A stretch of DNA of 64,000 bases from Oreohelix idahoensis (taxonomy: Eukaryota > Mollusca > Gastropoda > Stylommatophora > Oreohelicidae), in assembly GCA_024509875.1 (NCBI GenBank), contig JAMPIV010014153.1:220886-284885 (forward strand), given 5' to 3'. This document shows, in pieces, positions 1 to 17,075 of this stretch; position 1 is the stretch's first letter, and the number at the start of each line of letters is the position of its first letter. Under the pieces are notes generated by a model that searched no databases, was not told the DNA's origin, and saw nothing but the letters and a program-made list of their open reading frames with translations. The position numbers were made by a program, and so were the translations under genes.

Positions 1-286
1 TATGTGCATTTTAGTCGTATGTTGTTTATTGTGAGATGTATGTTGTATGCTGTATATTTCGTGGTGTGTGTTGTAAGATGTATTTTGGGTAATATATGTT
101 GAATTATGTATATTGTGTTATGTATGTTGTATGATGTATATTGTTTGATGTATGTTGTATGCTAGATATTTCGTGATGTATGTTGCATAATGTATACTGC
201 AGGATGTAAATGTACATTGCATGATGTATATTGAGTAATGTACGTTGTTTTTTGGTTAATGTAAATTTTTGTGTATATTTGGTAAT
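1..286. repeat. degenerate ATGT-rich satellite
   Basis: Imperfect short units rich in ATGTATGTTG and ATGATGTATATTG fill this stretch. The same kind of sequence resumes at about 1081-1130, after the family C LTR fragment, so the LTR piece appears to sit inside this satellite. The array runs off the left edge of the window. No coding signal was seen. Confidence 0.6.
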
Positions 287-403
287 TGTCACGGATTTCT
301 CCCCTTGATCCAACAGTGGCCAAAATTTAGAGTATCTACTGAGGGTCTTCAAAGGTACCTACCTACTTTTCGCTCAAGAATACTCTTGGCAGAGATTTGA
401 ATT

Positions 404-709
404 CTTCTTCTTCTTCTTCGTTCGTCCTGAAAAGGACGGTGGTTGCGTTGTGTCTGTTTACGCCTAAGCTGGGATATCTGCACCTTTCGGTCGACACATC
501 CGACTTCTGCACGGCATTTTTTAGGACAGGGTTTGCCTTCCCATTTCGATCCACACTCGCTCAGCCAGACTGCACAGCTGCAGACTGTTTCCAGGACCAC
601 CACGTGGAGGTGGAGTGCGGTCTTGGCCAGCTCTGGTTCGCTGGTCCTGACGCAGGCAGTCAAGCTATGAGTCGCTGACTGCGGTCTCTATTGCTGCGTC
701 TTGAGGTCC
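404..709 (-). mobile_element. SINE-like retroposon, minus strand, 14-bp target duplication
   Basis: A segment of about 306 bp is flanked by the perfect direct repeat CAGAGATTTGAATT (390-403 and 710-723), the mark of target-primed retroposition. On the minus strand it ends in a (GAA)n-type tail, seen here as ttcttcttcttc at 404. A second copy of the whole unit lies at 59603-59909 in the same orientation. Its last 100 bp or so are shared with the tRNA-headed SINE at 60175-60451. I see no clear RNA polymerase III box at its 5' end, so it may be a SINE of another origin or a conserved 3' LINE fragment. Confidence 0.8.
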
Positions 710-834
710 CAGAGATTTGAATTGAAGAATGATGCTTCAGTTCTAGTGAGCTTCATAGGAATTTAAGAAATCAAGAATCACAGATGTTATCAGTGCTGTA
801 TCTTCCTAGACCTTCTATGAGGAGAAGAAAATTT

Positions 835-1065
835 TGCTCGTTTGATAAGCCCTCAACTGATTTAACTCATTAAAATATAATCTCCATAGCTCTGTGTATG
901 TAATATGACTGAGACATACGAGTTGCAGTTCACTTCAAAGAATGATTTAAGGAGACGAAAATTTTGCTCGTTTCATAAGCCCTCAACTGATTTAACTCAT
1001 TAAAATATAATCTCCATAGCTGTTTATGTGTATGTGATATGACTAAGACAGTTGCAGTTCACTCA
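835..1065 (+). repeat. tandem duplication inside the C LTR fragment
   Basis: Two copies, about 118 bp apart, share long identical stretches such as gccctcaactgatttaactc and aaaatataatctccatagct. Only one equivalent segment is present in the C LTR at about 4340-4450, so this is a local duplication in this copy. Confidence 0.75.
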
Positions 1066-1080
1066 AAAAATGATTAATGG

Positions 1081-1340
1081 AAATGTTTGTTGCATGATGT
1101 ATATTGCGTGGTGTATGTTGTATGATATATTTGCGCTCCGCATTTCTCTTCGTCATTTAAAAACTGGAATTTTTTTTTTTCATCTGATTTTTTGTCGGAA
1201 AATTATCAATGATTGTTTTTTTATTTAAAGAAACATATTCTTTTTTTCAGGTTGCTTTTGCATTTCAGTTTGACTATATGTAAGCCTCGTAATTTTGTCT
1301 TTGAATAAAATGTATTATTTGTAAGCAAACATTTTAATTA
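1081..1340. other. satellite remnant, then AT-rich sequence without a gene
   Basis: Positions 1081-1130 resemble the ATGT satellite at the left edge. The rest is AT-rich with T-runs, and I recognise nothing in it. Confidence 0.4.
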
Positions 1341-1354
1341 TGTCAATGAATATT

Positions 1355-1520
1355 TTTGTCAATGAAGGTGTCCTTAGCCTTCTTCAGGCAATCAAAGGGG
1401 TCCGTAGCCATCACCGGAGAATCAAAGGTGTCCATAGTCTTTAGCGGACAATAATAGGGGTCCGTAGCCTTCAGTGGACAATCAAAGGTGTCCATAGTCT
1501 TTAGCGGACAATAATAGGAA
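1355..1520. repeat. degenerate copy of the roughly 30-bp minisatellite
   Basis: About five diverged units contain gtccgtagcc or gtccatagtc followed by ttcagtggacaatcaaagg. The unit is clearly related to the minisatellite at 38770-40569 and 50762-51056, and to the single unit near 56315. The divergence between units suggests an old array. Confidence 0.7.
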
Positions 1521-1699
1521 AGCGGGCTGATCACCCGCTTGCTAGTCACATTGATTACGGAAACAACAATTAATATTCTGTTGTACCAATAAACGCCTTT
1601 AGGCGTAACGGAACAACGGATAATTTCTTGTTGCCCTAAGACGCCAGCTAGGCGTAATGGCCACAGACTGCTTGGTCGGTCGTTGGCTAAGGAAGATAT

Positions 1700-2682
<983 letters not shown>

Positions 2683-4090
2683 CTGTTCTGTTCTTGACTC
2701 TATTAGACTGTCAGTGTGCTGTCTTTCTTGTTCTTGACTGTTAAACTGTCAGTGTGTTGTCTGTCTTGTGCTTGACTCTGTTAGACTGTCAGTGTGTTGT
2801 CTGTCTTGTTCTTGGCTCTGTTAGACTGTCAGTGTGTTGTCTGTCTTGTTCTTGGCTCTGTTAGACTGTCAGTGTGTTGTCTGTCTGTCTTGTTCTGTCA
2901 GTGTGTTGTCTGTCTTGTTCTTGGCTCTGTTAGACTGTCAGTGTGTTGTCTGTCTTGTTCTTGGCTCTGTTAGACTGTCAGTGTGTTGTCTGTCTTGTTC
3001 TTGGCTCTGTTAGACTGTCAGTGTGTTGTCTGTCTTGTTCTTGACTCTGTTAGACTGTCAGTATATTCTCTGTCTTGTTCTTGACTCTGTTAGACTGTCA
3101 GTGTTTTGTCTGTCTTGTTCTTGGCTCTGTTAGACTGTCATTGTGTTGTCTGTCTTGTTCTTGGCTCTGTTAGACTGTCAGTGTGTTGTCTGTCTTGTTC
3201 TTGGCTCTATTAGACTGTCAGTGTGTTGTCTGTCTTGTTCTTGGCTCTGTTAGACTGTCAGTGTGTTGTCTGTCTTGTTCTTGACTCTGTTAGACTATCA
3301 GTGTGTTGCCTGTCTTGTTCTTGGATCTGTTAGACTGTCAGTGTGTTGTCTGTCTTGTTCTTGATTCTGTTAGACTGTCAGTGTGTTTTCTGTCTTGTTC
3401 TTGACTCTGTTAGACTGTCAGTGTGTTGTCTGTCTTGTTCTTGGCTCTGTTAGACTGTCAGTGTGTTGTCTGTCTTGTTCTTGGCTCTGTTAGACTGTCA
3501 GTGTGTTGTCTGTCTTGTTCTTGACTCTGTTAGACTGTCAGTGTGTTGTCTGTCTTGTTCTTGATTCTGTTAGACTGTCAGTGTGTTTTCTGTCTTGTTC
3601 TTGACTGTGTTAGACTGTCAGTGTGTTGTCTGTCTTGTTCTTGGCTGTGTTAGACTGTCAGTGTGTTGTCTGTCTTGTTCTTGATTCAGTTAGACTGTCA
3701 GTGTGTTGTCTGTCTTGTTCTTGATTCTGTTAGACTGTCAGTGTGTTGTCTGTCTTGTTCTTGGCTGTGTTAGACTGTCAGTGTGTTGTCTGTCTTGTTC
3801 TTGATTCAGTTAGACTGTCAGTGTGTTGTCTGTCTTGTTCTTGATTCTGTTAGACTGTCAGTGTGTTGTCTGTCTTGTTCTTGACTCTGTTAGACTGTCA
3901 GTGTGTTGTCTGTCTTGTTCTTGACTCTGTTAGACTGTCAGTATGTTGTCTGTCTTGTTCTTGGCTCTGTTAGACTGTCAGTGTTTGTCTGTCTTGTTCT
4001 TGACTCTGTTAGACTGTCAGTGTGTTGTCTGTCTTGTTCTTGACTCTGCTAGATTGTCACTGTGTTGCCTTCCTTTTTCTTGACACTGTT
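2683..4090. repeat. 40-bp minisatellite, about 35 copies
   Basis: The 40-bp unit contains ttagactgtcagtgtgttg followed by tctgtcttgttcttgg and ctctg. Units are nearly identical, with occasional single-base variants (ggctc, gactc, gattc) and a few truncated units near 2880 and 3985. The array continues at 8093-8235, because the family C LTR at 4091-8092 inserted into it. Confidence 0.95.
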
Positions 4091-5448
4091 TGTCACGGAA
4101 TTGCCTCCCCTGCTTTGCAGTAGTGGTTTAACAGTGGCCACAGCTCAAGAGTATCTAATATGGGCCTTCAAAGGTGTCTACTTTCGCACTAGATTACTCT
4201 TGGCAGAGTTGTAGATAGAAGGATAGTGATGCTTCTATCTCAAGGGAGTTTCCATAAGATATTTCCGAATTCAAGAACAATGCTGCATTGGCAGGGAATT
4301 GTTACTTATATCGGTCCGCCACCTTTTATGAAGAATTAAGCAATTATTAATTTTAGCTCGTTCAAGCGCCCACCCTGATTTACTCAGTGGAATTCTTATT
4401 ATTAAGGTATAGCTCTGTTTAGAGTGCATTTAGTAAATTGACTGAGACAAACATGCAATACATTCAAAATGATTAAATGAACGTTAAATTTGTAAATTTA
4501 CAAATAACAGATTTAATAATCATTTAGGTTTTACAAGGTTTTTGAAAACTTGAATAATTATATATAAAAAAAAGTTTCTTATCACTGTTGGGATGGAATG
4601 AAAGTTTATAAAGGAGGTCATTTTGCAGCTTTTATGTGTTACTTAGCTGTCAGTGACGGTTCTGCTCCTTCTGATAGTTTTAGTTCTTGGTACACTGATC
4701 ACGCTCGTCGCTGGTCAAGGTTGTAGGGCGCAGCACGTTCCCAGAAGTGTCAGGGAGTGTCTACGAAGTTGGTCCATCGTCTAAAAGCTCAGGCCACTTT
4801 TCCCTTCTTGTTCCAGAGATAGTACCCTCAACTGGTACCACCAACAACTATGGTAAAAGAATAGAAACAAAACGCTCTACTGAGTATTGCATTTCCCGAC
4901 ACATAGTTATGGGTCCTTTTCTCATATTCCACCATCCCATCTACCTCAGACTTTACCCTCGATGAGAATTAAACTTAATTCTTTGAGAGGAAACTTTCTT
5001 TATATTTAAATTGAATAACTTATATTTACTTTACATTAAAATGAAAAGGTTAATAGTATAGATAGAATATGTTTACGTTAACATCTACACTGATTGAAAA
5101 GTATTCACAATATAGATTGAAAATGTTTTCATTTACATCTACACTGATTGAAAAGCTTTGAAACTTTCATTAATTTTAATGTGAATATGTTTACACAGAC
5201 ATTTACACTGGTAAGAAAATGAAATATTATAATTAGAATGTACATTATTTCTTTCATCTTTCCCTCCCTGCTCCATATGGAACTTGGGACTACCTACGCT
5301 TTTAGTTCTCTGTAAGAAACTAACAATAAAGCAGTCACCAGCTCTTGCAGTGGTGGTTCATGAAATCATCATTCTATAGGCTGAAGTTGCCAGCCTCAAA
5401 ACATCCACTAGCAATTTTCACATATTAATATTCACGTGGAGATATATA

Positions 5449-7092
<1,644 letters not shown>

Positions 7093-8092
7093 TTCACATG
7101 TTAGTAATGAAAAGTGTAAAATGCACAACTTACGCCAATCCTGGCTTACAGACTGTTTGCTCAGTTGAATAAAGGCAGTTGAATAGGCCTCTTACACGTG
7201 TTCTTGGGGGTCGTTGTTTTAACACTAGATTCCCTCTAGGACTTCGTGTTTTCAGTTTCCTCAGATCCCGTTCCTTATTAAATGATAGAGATTTCCTGGG
7301 CTGTTTAAGTACTTCAAAATACTGCAACAAAGTCCGGTCTGAAAAATGGAATTCTGAATTCTAACTTCTGGCAGTCTGGTTTCGTCTTGGCAAGCGATCT
7401 TCACAGTGTCTTGCAACTGCGAAAAGGTCAGGTTATAAGGCCCTTCCTCTCTCGCATTTGTTTTGTTACGATGCTAAAGAAAGCTCCAATCGTTTCAAAC
7501 ATGCGTGATTTCAAAATTATTTCCGCCTGAAATAATATGTGTGATGCAAAAGGTCATATCTCTCATATATGGAATTAAAACATCCGATCCTCTCTCGGCC
7601 ATGTTTACTAATAACTTATTATTACTTTAATATAAAGTAATGTCTTTGTAACAAGGTGTGCCGGAAACGACGATGTCATGCATGTCTGTCCAAAATGTGT
7701 CGCACAGACGAGTAATCTCCTTATCTGTCGCTTGAGCACACAAAATCCATCTCTTTACCATCTTGGCAAAGAATGCACCCTGACCTTATCAGCGATTAAA
7801 CAAATGCGCTTGGCGATTTTAATGTTACGCCGTAGCCTGATGTCGGGCACATCGGAAATTGACCAACATGGTTGTCGGCTAATATTATCTTATCAGTTCC
7901 TTCCCCACAAACAGACATGACAACTTATCGCTGAGAGGAGTGTAAGAATGTTTGAAAATACAAACTATGTGCTACATAGCAGAGAAAGAAAACGGTGCCG
8001 AGCATGGAAAAGCATGTAATAAGTCAGTACAACACATGTAACTGATTACAACCGGAGTGAAGCAGAGATCGACCCAAAATAATTATGTGACA

Positions 8093-8235
8093 CTGTTAGA
8101 CTGTCAGTTTGTTGCCTGGCCATGTTCTTGACTCTTGTCAAGCTGTCAATGTGTTGTCTGTCTTGTTCTTGACTCTGTTAGACTCTCAATTTGTTGCCTG
8201 GCTTGCTCTTGACTCTTGTCAGGCTGTCAGTTTCA
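8093..8235. repeat. right-hand continuation of the 40-bp minisatellite
   Basis: Four or so diverged units (tgttagactgtcagtttgttg, gtgttgtctgtcttgttcttg) match the array that ends at 4090. The split is explained by the LTR insertion between them. Confidence 0.85.
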
Positions 8236-8954
8236 GTTCTAACAATGTCTTTCTGTTCAGTCTTAGTATTCTCCTACTTGTAATATCGTGTCACAATCAT
8301 ATGTGAAACCAACACTGCAAGAGTACATGAATGTTATGACGCCGGCTTCCCGTCAACCAGTTGTTGTAATGATGGCTTTATGCTCCATAGATGATTTAAA
8401 CAAATGGAAATGATGATGATTTAGAATAGTCCTCATTTTCTAGTCTATACTGTTTTCTTATGTCTTGTGTCATACGAAGACATTGAAGTCATAACGCATG
8501 CCGTGTTTTGTACTCTGTTATACTGCCCCACCCCCTTCTTTTTTCTGCTTATTTTCGTTCAACTGACTGAGAGAATCGTCGACGCTAGACTCAATAACTA
8601 GGTGGAGGACATAAACATAGGAAACATCGTTACCGTAAATAGCATCTATGGTCTGTCATTTTTTCTGAAAAAAGTGTTAGTCTGTTCTGTCCCCAACGAA
8701 TGACGATTATTTTTTTTAAAGTGATACTTGGTCACTTTTCATTGGAAAAATGCTTGAATCTTAGTAGAAGACGAGACAACTGTGCGTGATGTATTGGAGA
8801 AACGACACTCAATCTATCAAATGTATTTATCCTGGGATAAGTAGACTTTTAATACTAGAAATAGCTCCATCTATCTACTGTCTCGTTAGTCTGGGATAGG
8901 TTGACTTTCAATACGAGAAATTACTCGATCTATCTGCTGTATTTAGCCTGTGAT
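8236..8954. other. no gene recognised
   Basis: Unassigned sequence with no motif or repeat boundary that I can support. Confidence 0.4.
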
Positions 8955-8961
8955 ATCACTG

Positions 8962-9054
<93 letters not shown>

Positions 9055-9059
9055 CCACC

Positions 9060-9119
<60 letters not shown>
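8955..9119. repeat. compound (TCTA)n (CTGT)n microsatellite
   Basis: About 23 TCTA units (to 9052) are followed after a 6-bp gap by about 15 CTGT units. Confidence 0.97.
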
Positions 9120-9484
9120 GTGACCACAGCCAGAAAAAGAGTAAATGTCTGTGGCACACAAGAAGATACAAACTTTAAAGCACATGAGAAAAATGTAGCT
9201 AAGATGGCACAGAGTGAGAGAAATCAACACACGAAGAAGCATTTATAAAGGGTGGCGGACGAAAAAGTAGCCCGATCTTTTCAATGCAATGAGTTTTTTG
9301 TTTTTTTAAGTAAAAAACAGAATAACAAATATTTATATTACATTTGAAAAGTTATTTTGTTATTTTATTAACACTAGTGTATGTTCACAAGCATCCGAAC
9401 TGCCCGTGTGGCTACCATGATCACGTGACTACGCTTACTGCTGCTAAAACTGAGGTGTAGCTTATCTACGAACCAGGCCACTTG

Positions 9485-9705
9485 TTCGTTCTCCACTCTA
9501 TAATAATGTCCGTTCTCCACTCTATAATAATGTCCGTTCTCCACTCTATAATAATGTCCGTTCTCCACTCTATAATAATGTCCGTTCTCCACTCTATAAT
9601 AATGTCCGTTCTCCACTCTATAATAATGTCCGTTCTCCACTCTATAATAATGTCCGTTCTCCACTCTATAATAATGTCCGTTCTCCACTCTATAATAATG
9701 TCCAA
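9485..9705. repeat. 24-bp minisatellite, nine copies
   Basis: The unit ttctccactctataataatg plus tccg is repeated about nine times, essentially without variation. Because 24 is a multiple of three it is open on both strands, which produces spurious repetitive reading frames. I do not treat these as genes. Confidence 0.95.
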
Positions 9706-11312
9706 GAAGTAAAAAATGATTGCAAAAGGGATAAGATGTTGAGAAAAGACGATGATCCTATACAATCAACATTAACTCAGATTTGCATGAACATGCATAT
9801 CATATGTCAATCTCGTGTGCTGAGATGCGATTAAAAATGGATTATCTGCGCGTTATTTTTCTGGTCGTACATTAAGCTCAAAATTCAGTTCCGACAAATG
9901 CGGAAAAACGAGGGAGCTTGAGAGAGGTCGGAATGATTCATTGCGTGTCTACACAGCACGGCTTGGCAATTCCATTTCCAGGCGTTTTCCAAGTACCCCG
10001 AGGCAAACGATTGTTTTAAATTAGACAGAAGTATTTGTGTAACAGCTGTGAGTGAGAGCACAACAGGGGTATGGGGTGTGTGGACTGGAAGAGGCTGGCT
10101 TTGCACTTCAGTTGTTGTCAATAAATTTCGTGTATTTTTGTTGAGGATATGAGAATGGCGGTGGCCACGTATTTACTACACAGAGCACCCTTAATTACTA
10201 CTGGAGAATTGATGTTCTCGTCATCGACACATAATAAAACACAAAGAGGAGAGCGAATTTAATAAACATAATACAGCCAATTGTTACGGCATGCACTTGA
10301 CACTGGCATTTGAATATGAAGATGGGTTCGACACCACTGTCTGTGATTTACCCGTATGAACCATTTCCATAATGTATCTGCTAGACTAGAAATATGCATG
10401 CTGTTTTACCCGGAATAGGAAAATAAACTACAAGGCACTTAAAACTCGAACAAAAGGCAGTGCATGGACAATTTTAGGCACCGCGACATCTTGGAGTCAG
10501 GAATTTTGAGCCCTCATAGCCTTAATGGTGAAAATAATGTGAAGGAAAGTGTTATTAAATGTTGTGCTGCGATAGATTACTGACGTTAAAGTGTGGATGT
10601 TAATTTTTCTTTATGGCTTCCGTCAACCAGTTTTCTTCATTGGGAACACATTTATAGCAATTTGCTATGAAGCGCACAGAACACAGACCTCATACATTCG
10701 CACACACATACACACTTCTCGTGCATGTACAGCCACTAAGGCACACAGAAGCCAGAAATACTGTACCTTCAAGTTGTAAATATAATAGGAGTTTCTGTAT
10801 CTCCACCCAGCCAGCTAAGTTAGCATTAACGTGCACTACAAACGATAACTTTGCTGACGTTGGCACTTTTCCAACAGGGCAAAAAAGGTCAAGGTGAAAT
10901 AAGAAAGAAACAGTAAAACAAATCAGATGTGGTAACAGCTTAGAGAGTGCGCGATGATGCAACCAACAACCTGGATACACAAAATATATTTGGATATATG
11001 CAGTAATGAAGAAAATATTCATCGTGTTTAGTTGTTGATGTAGAGAGTAAAACCTTCCTGTAACAGGTTCAAGCTTTGTGGTGCATGTACAACTTTTAAA
11101 GTACAGTATACAATTCTGTTGGTCAGCCCTTAACTTCCTACTCGAACTACCGTCCACAACCCATGTTCATTTTTTTTTTTTTTTTACACTTTCACCGTCA
11201 AGTCAGTCTTATTAAACTCAACGTTTTCTTTCTAAACAGTATATCCTGCCTGAGTGAGCATTCCCAGCGCGTGCTACAGGCAGTACTTAAGAGGTAAAAC
11301 CACATTATAAAC
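9706..11312. other. no gene recognised
   Basis: Mixed-composition intergenic or intronic sequence. The longest open frame (minus strand, 10690-11157, 155 codons) shows no family motif and no repeat relationship I can name. Confidence 0.4.
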
Positions 11313-11562
11313 ATGGTATATATATATATAGTGGCGTAGCGTAGAAAGGATAAGAATTTAATTTAGAGGAAATAATAATATAAATGTGAAAGTGAAATAT
11401 ATATATATATAGTGGCGTAGCGTAGAAAGGATAAGAATTTAATTTAGAGGAAATAATAATATAAATGTGAAAGTGAAATATATATATATATAGTGGCGTA
11501 GCGTAGAAAGGATAAGAATTTAATTTAGAGGAAATAATAGATATAAATGTGAAAGTGAAGTT
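11313..11562. repeat. three tandem copies of an about 84-bp unit
   Basis: Each copy starts with a short (TA)n run and then reads gtggcgtagcgtagaaagg and ataagaatttaatttagagg. Copies begin near 11317, 11399 and 11480, and the third is slightly changed and truncated. Confidence 0.9.
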
Positions 11563-11928
11563 TTCCTGGATCACCCCGAGGAAGATTTGGCTCAAGAATT
11601 CCTGTTGGGTTTCTCCACCGCTGAAGGGAGACAAAGAGTGTAAATTCTCCTGACTAGACAGGTCTGGAAAAGGTTGTAAGGAGATATTTGGTCTCTCGCT
11701 ACCATAGTCCCCTTCTCAGTTATCTATTATGATTATCCTTAATTATACTGGGATTATATTATATTTTACGAGCCCCCTCCCTTATAAAGGAAGATAAACA
11801 TCAGACAATATGTAACATCTAATAGAAGGAACAAGGTATGGGGTACATTATATACACCCAATTGGTTTATTAAAATTAAAATGAATGGATGGCGAATGAT
11901 AGTATTGTCGATGGAATTAGTGTCTGCT
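11563..11928. other. no gene recognised
   Basis: Unassigned sequence up to the target duplication of the next LTR. Confidence 0.4.
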
Positions 11929-11933
11929 GTATG

Positions 11934-14345
11934 TGTGGTGAAGTGGGATGTTATAAATATTTATAGGGGACTTAGTGTACTGACTGAGATCAGCTGTGAA
12001 GGTATCTATCTCTAATAAGAGTAGTGTATTATAGATAACCTTACTTGCTGCCACATATATATATATATCTCAGTCAGAATTATTCTGGAATAATGTGCTG
12101 ACTACGTTATATGTCTAGGGTATGTGTATGATGAAGTGTAAGTCATAACAACAACAGACAGATAAACAATTTAATTTATTCCACCACACTTGACAACACT
12201 GTGACACTCACATACATATAACACTCTAAAGGATATCTTAAAGGAGTCACTGATAACTTTTCAAATAACAATATGTATTCATTGCTGTCATGAATGTATA
12301 TGTGTCCTGATTCAAATACAAAGGGAACCAGGAATCACAATCAATTTTAATTACAAGTTATATGTACAGAATTTATTAATATGATTCATGTAGTGACATA
12401 TATTATTAATGGTATCCTATGTGTGTCAGTTGTGTAGTGTAATATGAGGTAATACTGGTTTTGTTTTGTTCAAGCTCTGTTGGTATTTGTCATCATGACT
12501 TCAATAGTTTGTTTCTATGGGAACTAGTATTGGAGATGTTCTCAGTTCCTGGTATTAAAACAATTTAATTCCCCTCTTAATTTTATGTTACAATGTTATT
12601 TTAAGATGGGGGTACATAATGTTGAGCTCAGCTGGCCACATCAGCTTATCTTGCGTGATGGCGGCAGGAAAAGACTCCTCTGCTCGATTTCTCCCCTGTG
12701 CTCTGGAGACACCTCACTGATAGCTAAATGGACCAAGGAGTATGCTGTCCGACTCTGGATTCAGCAAAGCTCTGACCAGGTGCTGCTCAATAACTTTAAG
12801 ACCACGGTCCCTGAAAACAAGAAGGATGTACCTTCTACTTCATAACTAATTTATACTCTCTTTCTACACTGAGCACAATACATCACAAACATTGAGTTCA
12901 GAGCGCTAGGCCAACTGTCAGCTTCATCTGAAATACTTTATACCAGTATTTCCCTCCCTAATGGTTACTACGCCTCTGCAATTCCAGCATTATTTCTGTC
13001 TAATCAATAATCTAGGTGTCAGTGTACTGTTTGGCCATTCCATGCAGTTTTACTTTCCTCCGACACCTTCTGTTCAGGCTGGAGCATTATAGGCTTTACA
13101 TCATGTTCGCTACTGAACTACACATATATACAGGCATAAATTAACAATTTACATTCAATTTTCATTAAAAGATATTGAATATTTCAAGCTTACCACAATT
13201 CATAGAATAATAAACAGTTTCGTTGACTGGCAATGAATATAGCACAACTCCGATCTGCCGATGTTCCAGGCTTTATTTTATATAAAATATACACTGGTGC
13301 TCAACGCACTGCTTCTTAGTAGGTTTATTACAAGATGTGGCGATGAACAGACGCTCTGAATCGAGTATATTCGCAGCTCTAACCAATGAAACCCTGTCCA
13401 CACATCTTTTCAAAAAATTTACTACTACTCCCGTTTCCCCTGACAACGAAAGATAGTATTTATAGCCCGACCAATCGTGTTTAGTCTTATATTTGTTGCG
13501 CTCCAATCAATTAGGAGTTAACATGGTAGGCTATTTCCGTAACGTAAGGTTTTTTCAAACACGTTATAAAAAAATTTTATGAGCAGAAATGATTTCATGC
13601 TGTCAGGCACCCCCACTATTTTATTTGGCCATAACTTGGTAATTCCTAGACTATTTGCGTAACGTTTTACATATTCTTTGTCAGCAAACCCTAAGGAACC
13701 CAAATATATAAATTTAATAGAGCTAATATGCTGCGTTCAAAATATGCAATTTCTTCTACCTCCTGTTTCGAAGATGTGCTGTCTGGGTACTGTAATGTTT
13801 TCAAACGTAAACCCATCTATTGTCATCTTTCCTAATAAGAGTTTTTCAGGATTTAAAAACCTAACTCTGGGAAGGGTAGTGAATTTTATCACTGTCGATT
13901 TGAAATAAAGTTAGTGCATGTGGCCTTACACGCGTGATGGCAGCAATTGTGTATCGCGCGACGCGTGTTTAGTGTTGCACGTGTTCGGCTTTATGCCTCT
14001 CCCTTCTCTCTATCCTTTAGTCCATCTGTCTTTAGTTACGCCGTGTATAAAATGGAATGAATGAAATATTAAAATTAGGTCATTGTTCAGCTTGCGTATC
14101 TCAATGTTTTTCCAAGAAATACAGCACACGTTTCATTGAAGAAAGCGGGTAATAATACAGTAGGCTTTTACTATCAACGTGAAAGCGTTACAATTTGCAG
14201 ACGAAGCATAAAACAAAGGGGATTTCGAGTACTGTCATTGTGACAGCACTGTTCTTTACCATTCTTCTTCCTTTTATTAAATTTATTTGTTAGGCTTTGT
14301 ATTTACCTGATAATTTATATATGTGGATTAGAATATTTCACGACA
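11934..14345 (-). mobile_element. solo LTR, family B, minus strand
   Basis: On the minus strand it starts TGTCGTGAAA and ends TTCACCACA, and it is flanked by the perfect 5-bp repeat GTATG (11929-11933 and 14346-14350). It matches the family B LTRs at 30535-32583 and 57200-59516 over most of its length, including a block around 12620-12800 (gcggcaggaaaagactcctc) and one around 13680-13880 (ttaggtttt...cccagagttagg on the minus strand). At 2412 bp it is several hundred bases longer than those copies. No internal region lies beside it. Confidence 0.88.
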
Positions 14346-14350
14346 GTATG

Positions 14351-15090
14351 TAATATGCGTCTCACAATTCAAGTATTTTTCATCATTGCTGGCTAAAGAT
14401 ATGGCATTGACATGGTAAGTTCCCTTATCATAGGAACTTATCTGTTCAGCCCGTGGCTGATAGTGAAGCGTGGTAGATTGTCCTGTCTCCTTATGACGTT
14501 GCACCAGGTAGGTCTCGAATGGTTCGGATCTGCCTTCACTGTGCTCGGACTCCGTATTCTTCTCTGAGATTGGACTGTCGTTCAAGGCTCCCTCATAGGC
14601 TGAAGACAAATACAGATTCATTAATTTCCTAGCTTTTAGAAAGCCGTCTTTCCCTAAGCCGTCCGTCTGCCAGTCATATCAGATTTTAGTCTCTAACATC
14701 ATATGTCTAGAGCCTAATCTTGAAATCAAGTTTCCCCCCTTTCTTATTATATTTCTCTGCCCAAGTGGCAGTATTATAATTCTTTAGTACTGATTTGTTG
14801 TCATGGTAAAACGAATTATTATAAAGGTCAGTTAAACCCACCAAATTATCATAGAAATGTCGGCGATAGTATTTTAGTTCTGTGCCTCTAGCCCAATCGT
14901 CATGTCAATTATAATGAATTATCCTATAATTGTAGGACACCAGTCTTATAGAATTGTCCGACGACATTATCACAACACTTTATCGTCATGTAAATAATAA
15001 TGAATATATGTCATGGTCTGTCAACATTATTGTTAATATTAATTTCCTCTTGTCTAAGCGTCGGGTCGAATACAATGAAATAATATGGAA

Positions 15091-15093
<3 letters not shown>
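14351..15093. other. no gene recognised
   Basis: Unassigned sequence between the solo LTR and a TA tract. Confidence 0.4.
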
Positions 15094-15181
<88 letters not shown>

Positions 15182-15189
15182 TATATATT
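15094..15189. repeat. (TA)n microsatellite
   Basis: Nearly pure TA tract of about 95 bp. Confidence 0.95.
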
Positions 15190-16029
<840 letters not shown>

Positions 16030-16311
16030 TAGTAATATAACACAGGTAAAACGTGAGTGCTGAGTAAGCTGAACGACAGGTAAACAGTGAGGGCTGAGTA
16101 GCCTGAACAAAACAAAGAGAACAAAAACATATTTGACGTATTCCCTTCAAGGCTTGAGTGCTACCGTGTGGGAAGAGACCTTGACCTCGTAGTAGACTGC
16201 ATATATGCAATTTCTAATGTATGAGTATGCGTATTTGAAGAAACAGAGAAAAGATCAGAGGAGGAAAGCGAGAGAGGTTGCCCAGTAAGATGTTTTCTAC
16301 AGGCCTGGAGA

Positions 16312-17067
<756 letters not shown>

Positions 17068-17075
17068 CCTGGAGA

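Larger units (their letters stand above)
287..1080 (+). mobile_element. partial family C LTR carrying a SINE-like insertion
   Basis: It begins TGTCACGG, like the family C LTR at 4091, and follows that copy through recognisable blocks (cagtggcca, gagtatct, ttcaaaggt, actcttggcagag, gctcgtt, gactgagaca). A SINE-like element interrupts it at 404-709. A segment near its end is duplicated (about 835-930 and 953-1050). Only the first 350-400 bp of the LTR are represented, so this is a deleted or truncated copy. The right boundary near 1080 is inferred from the return of the satellite. Confidence 0.6.

Noticed and set aside
2683..4090. CRISPR-like array of regular repeats
   Set aside because: Units are contiguous with no spacers, and the context is eukaryotic; it is a minisatellite.
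9374..9765. Repetitive proteins with VENGHYYR or SVLHSIIM units on both strands
   Set aside because: They are translations of a 24-bp minisatellite that is open in several frames, with no independent sign of coding.
10690..11157. 155-codon minus-strand frame
   Set aside because: No family motif and no paralogue; expected by chance in a window of this size.
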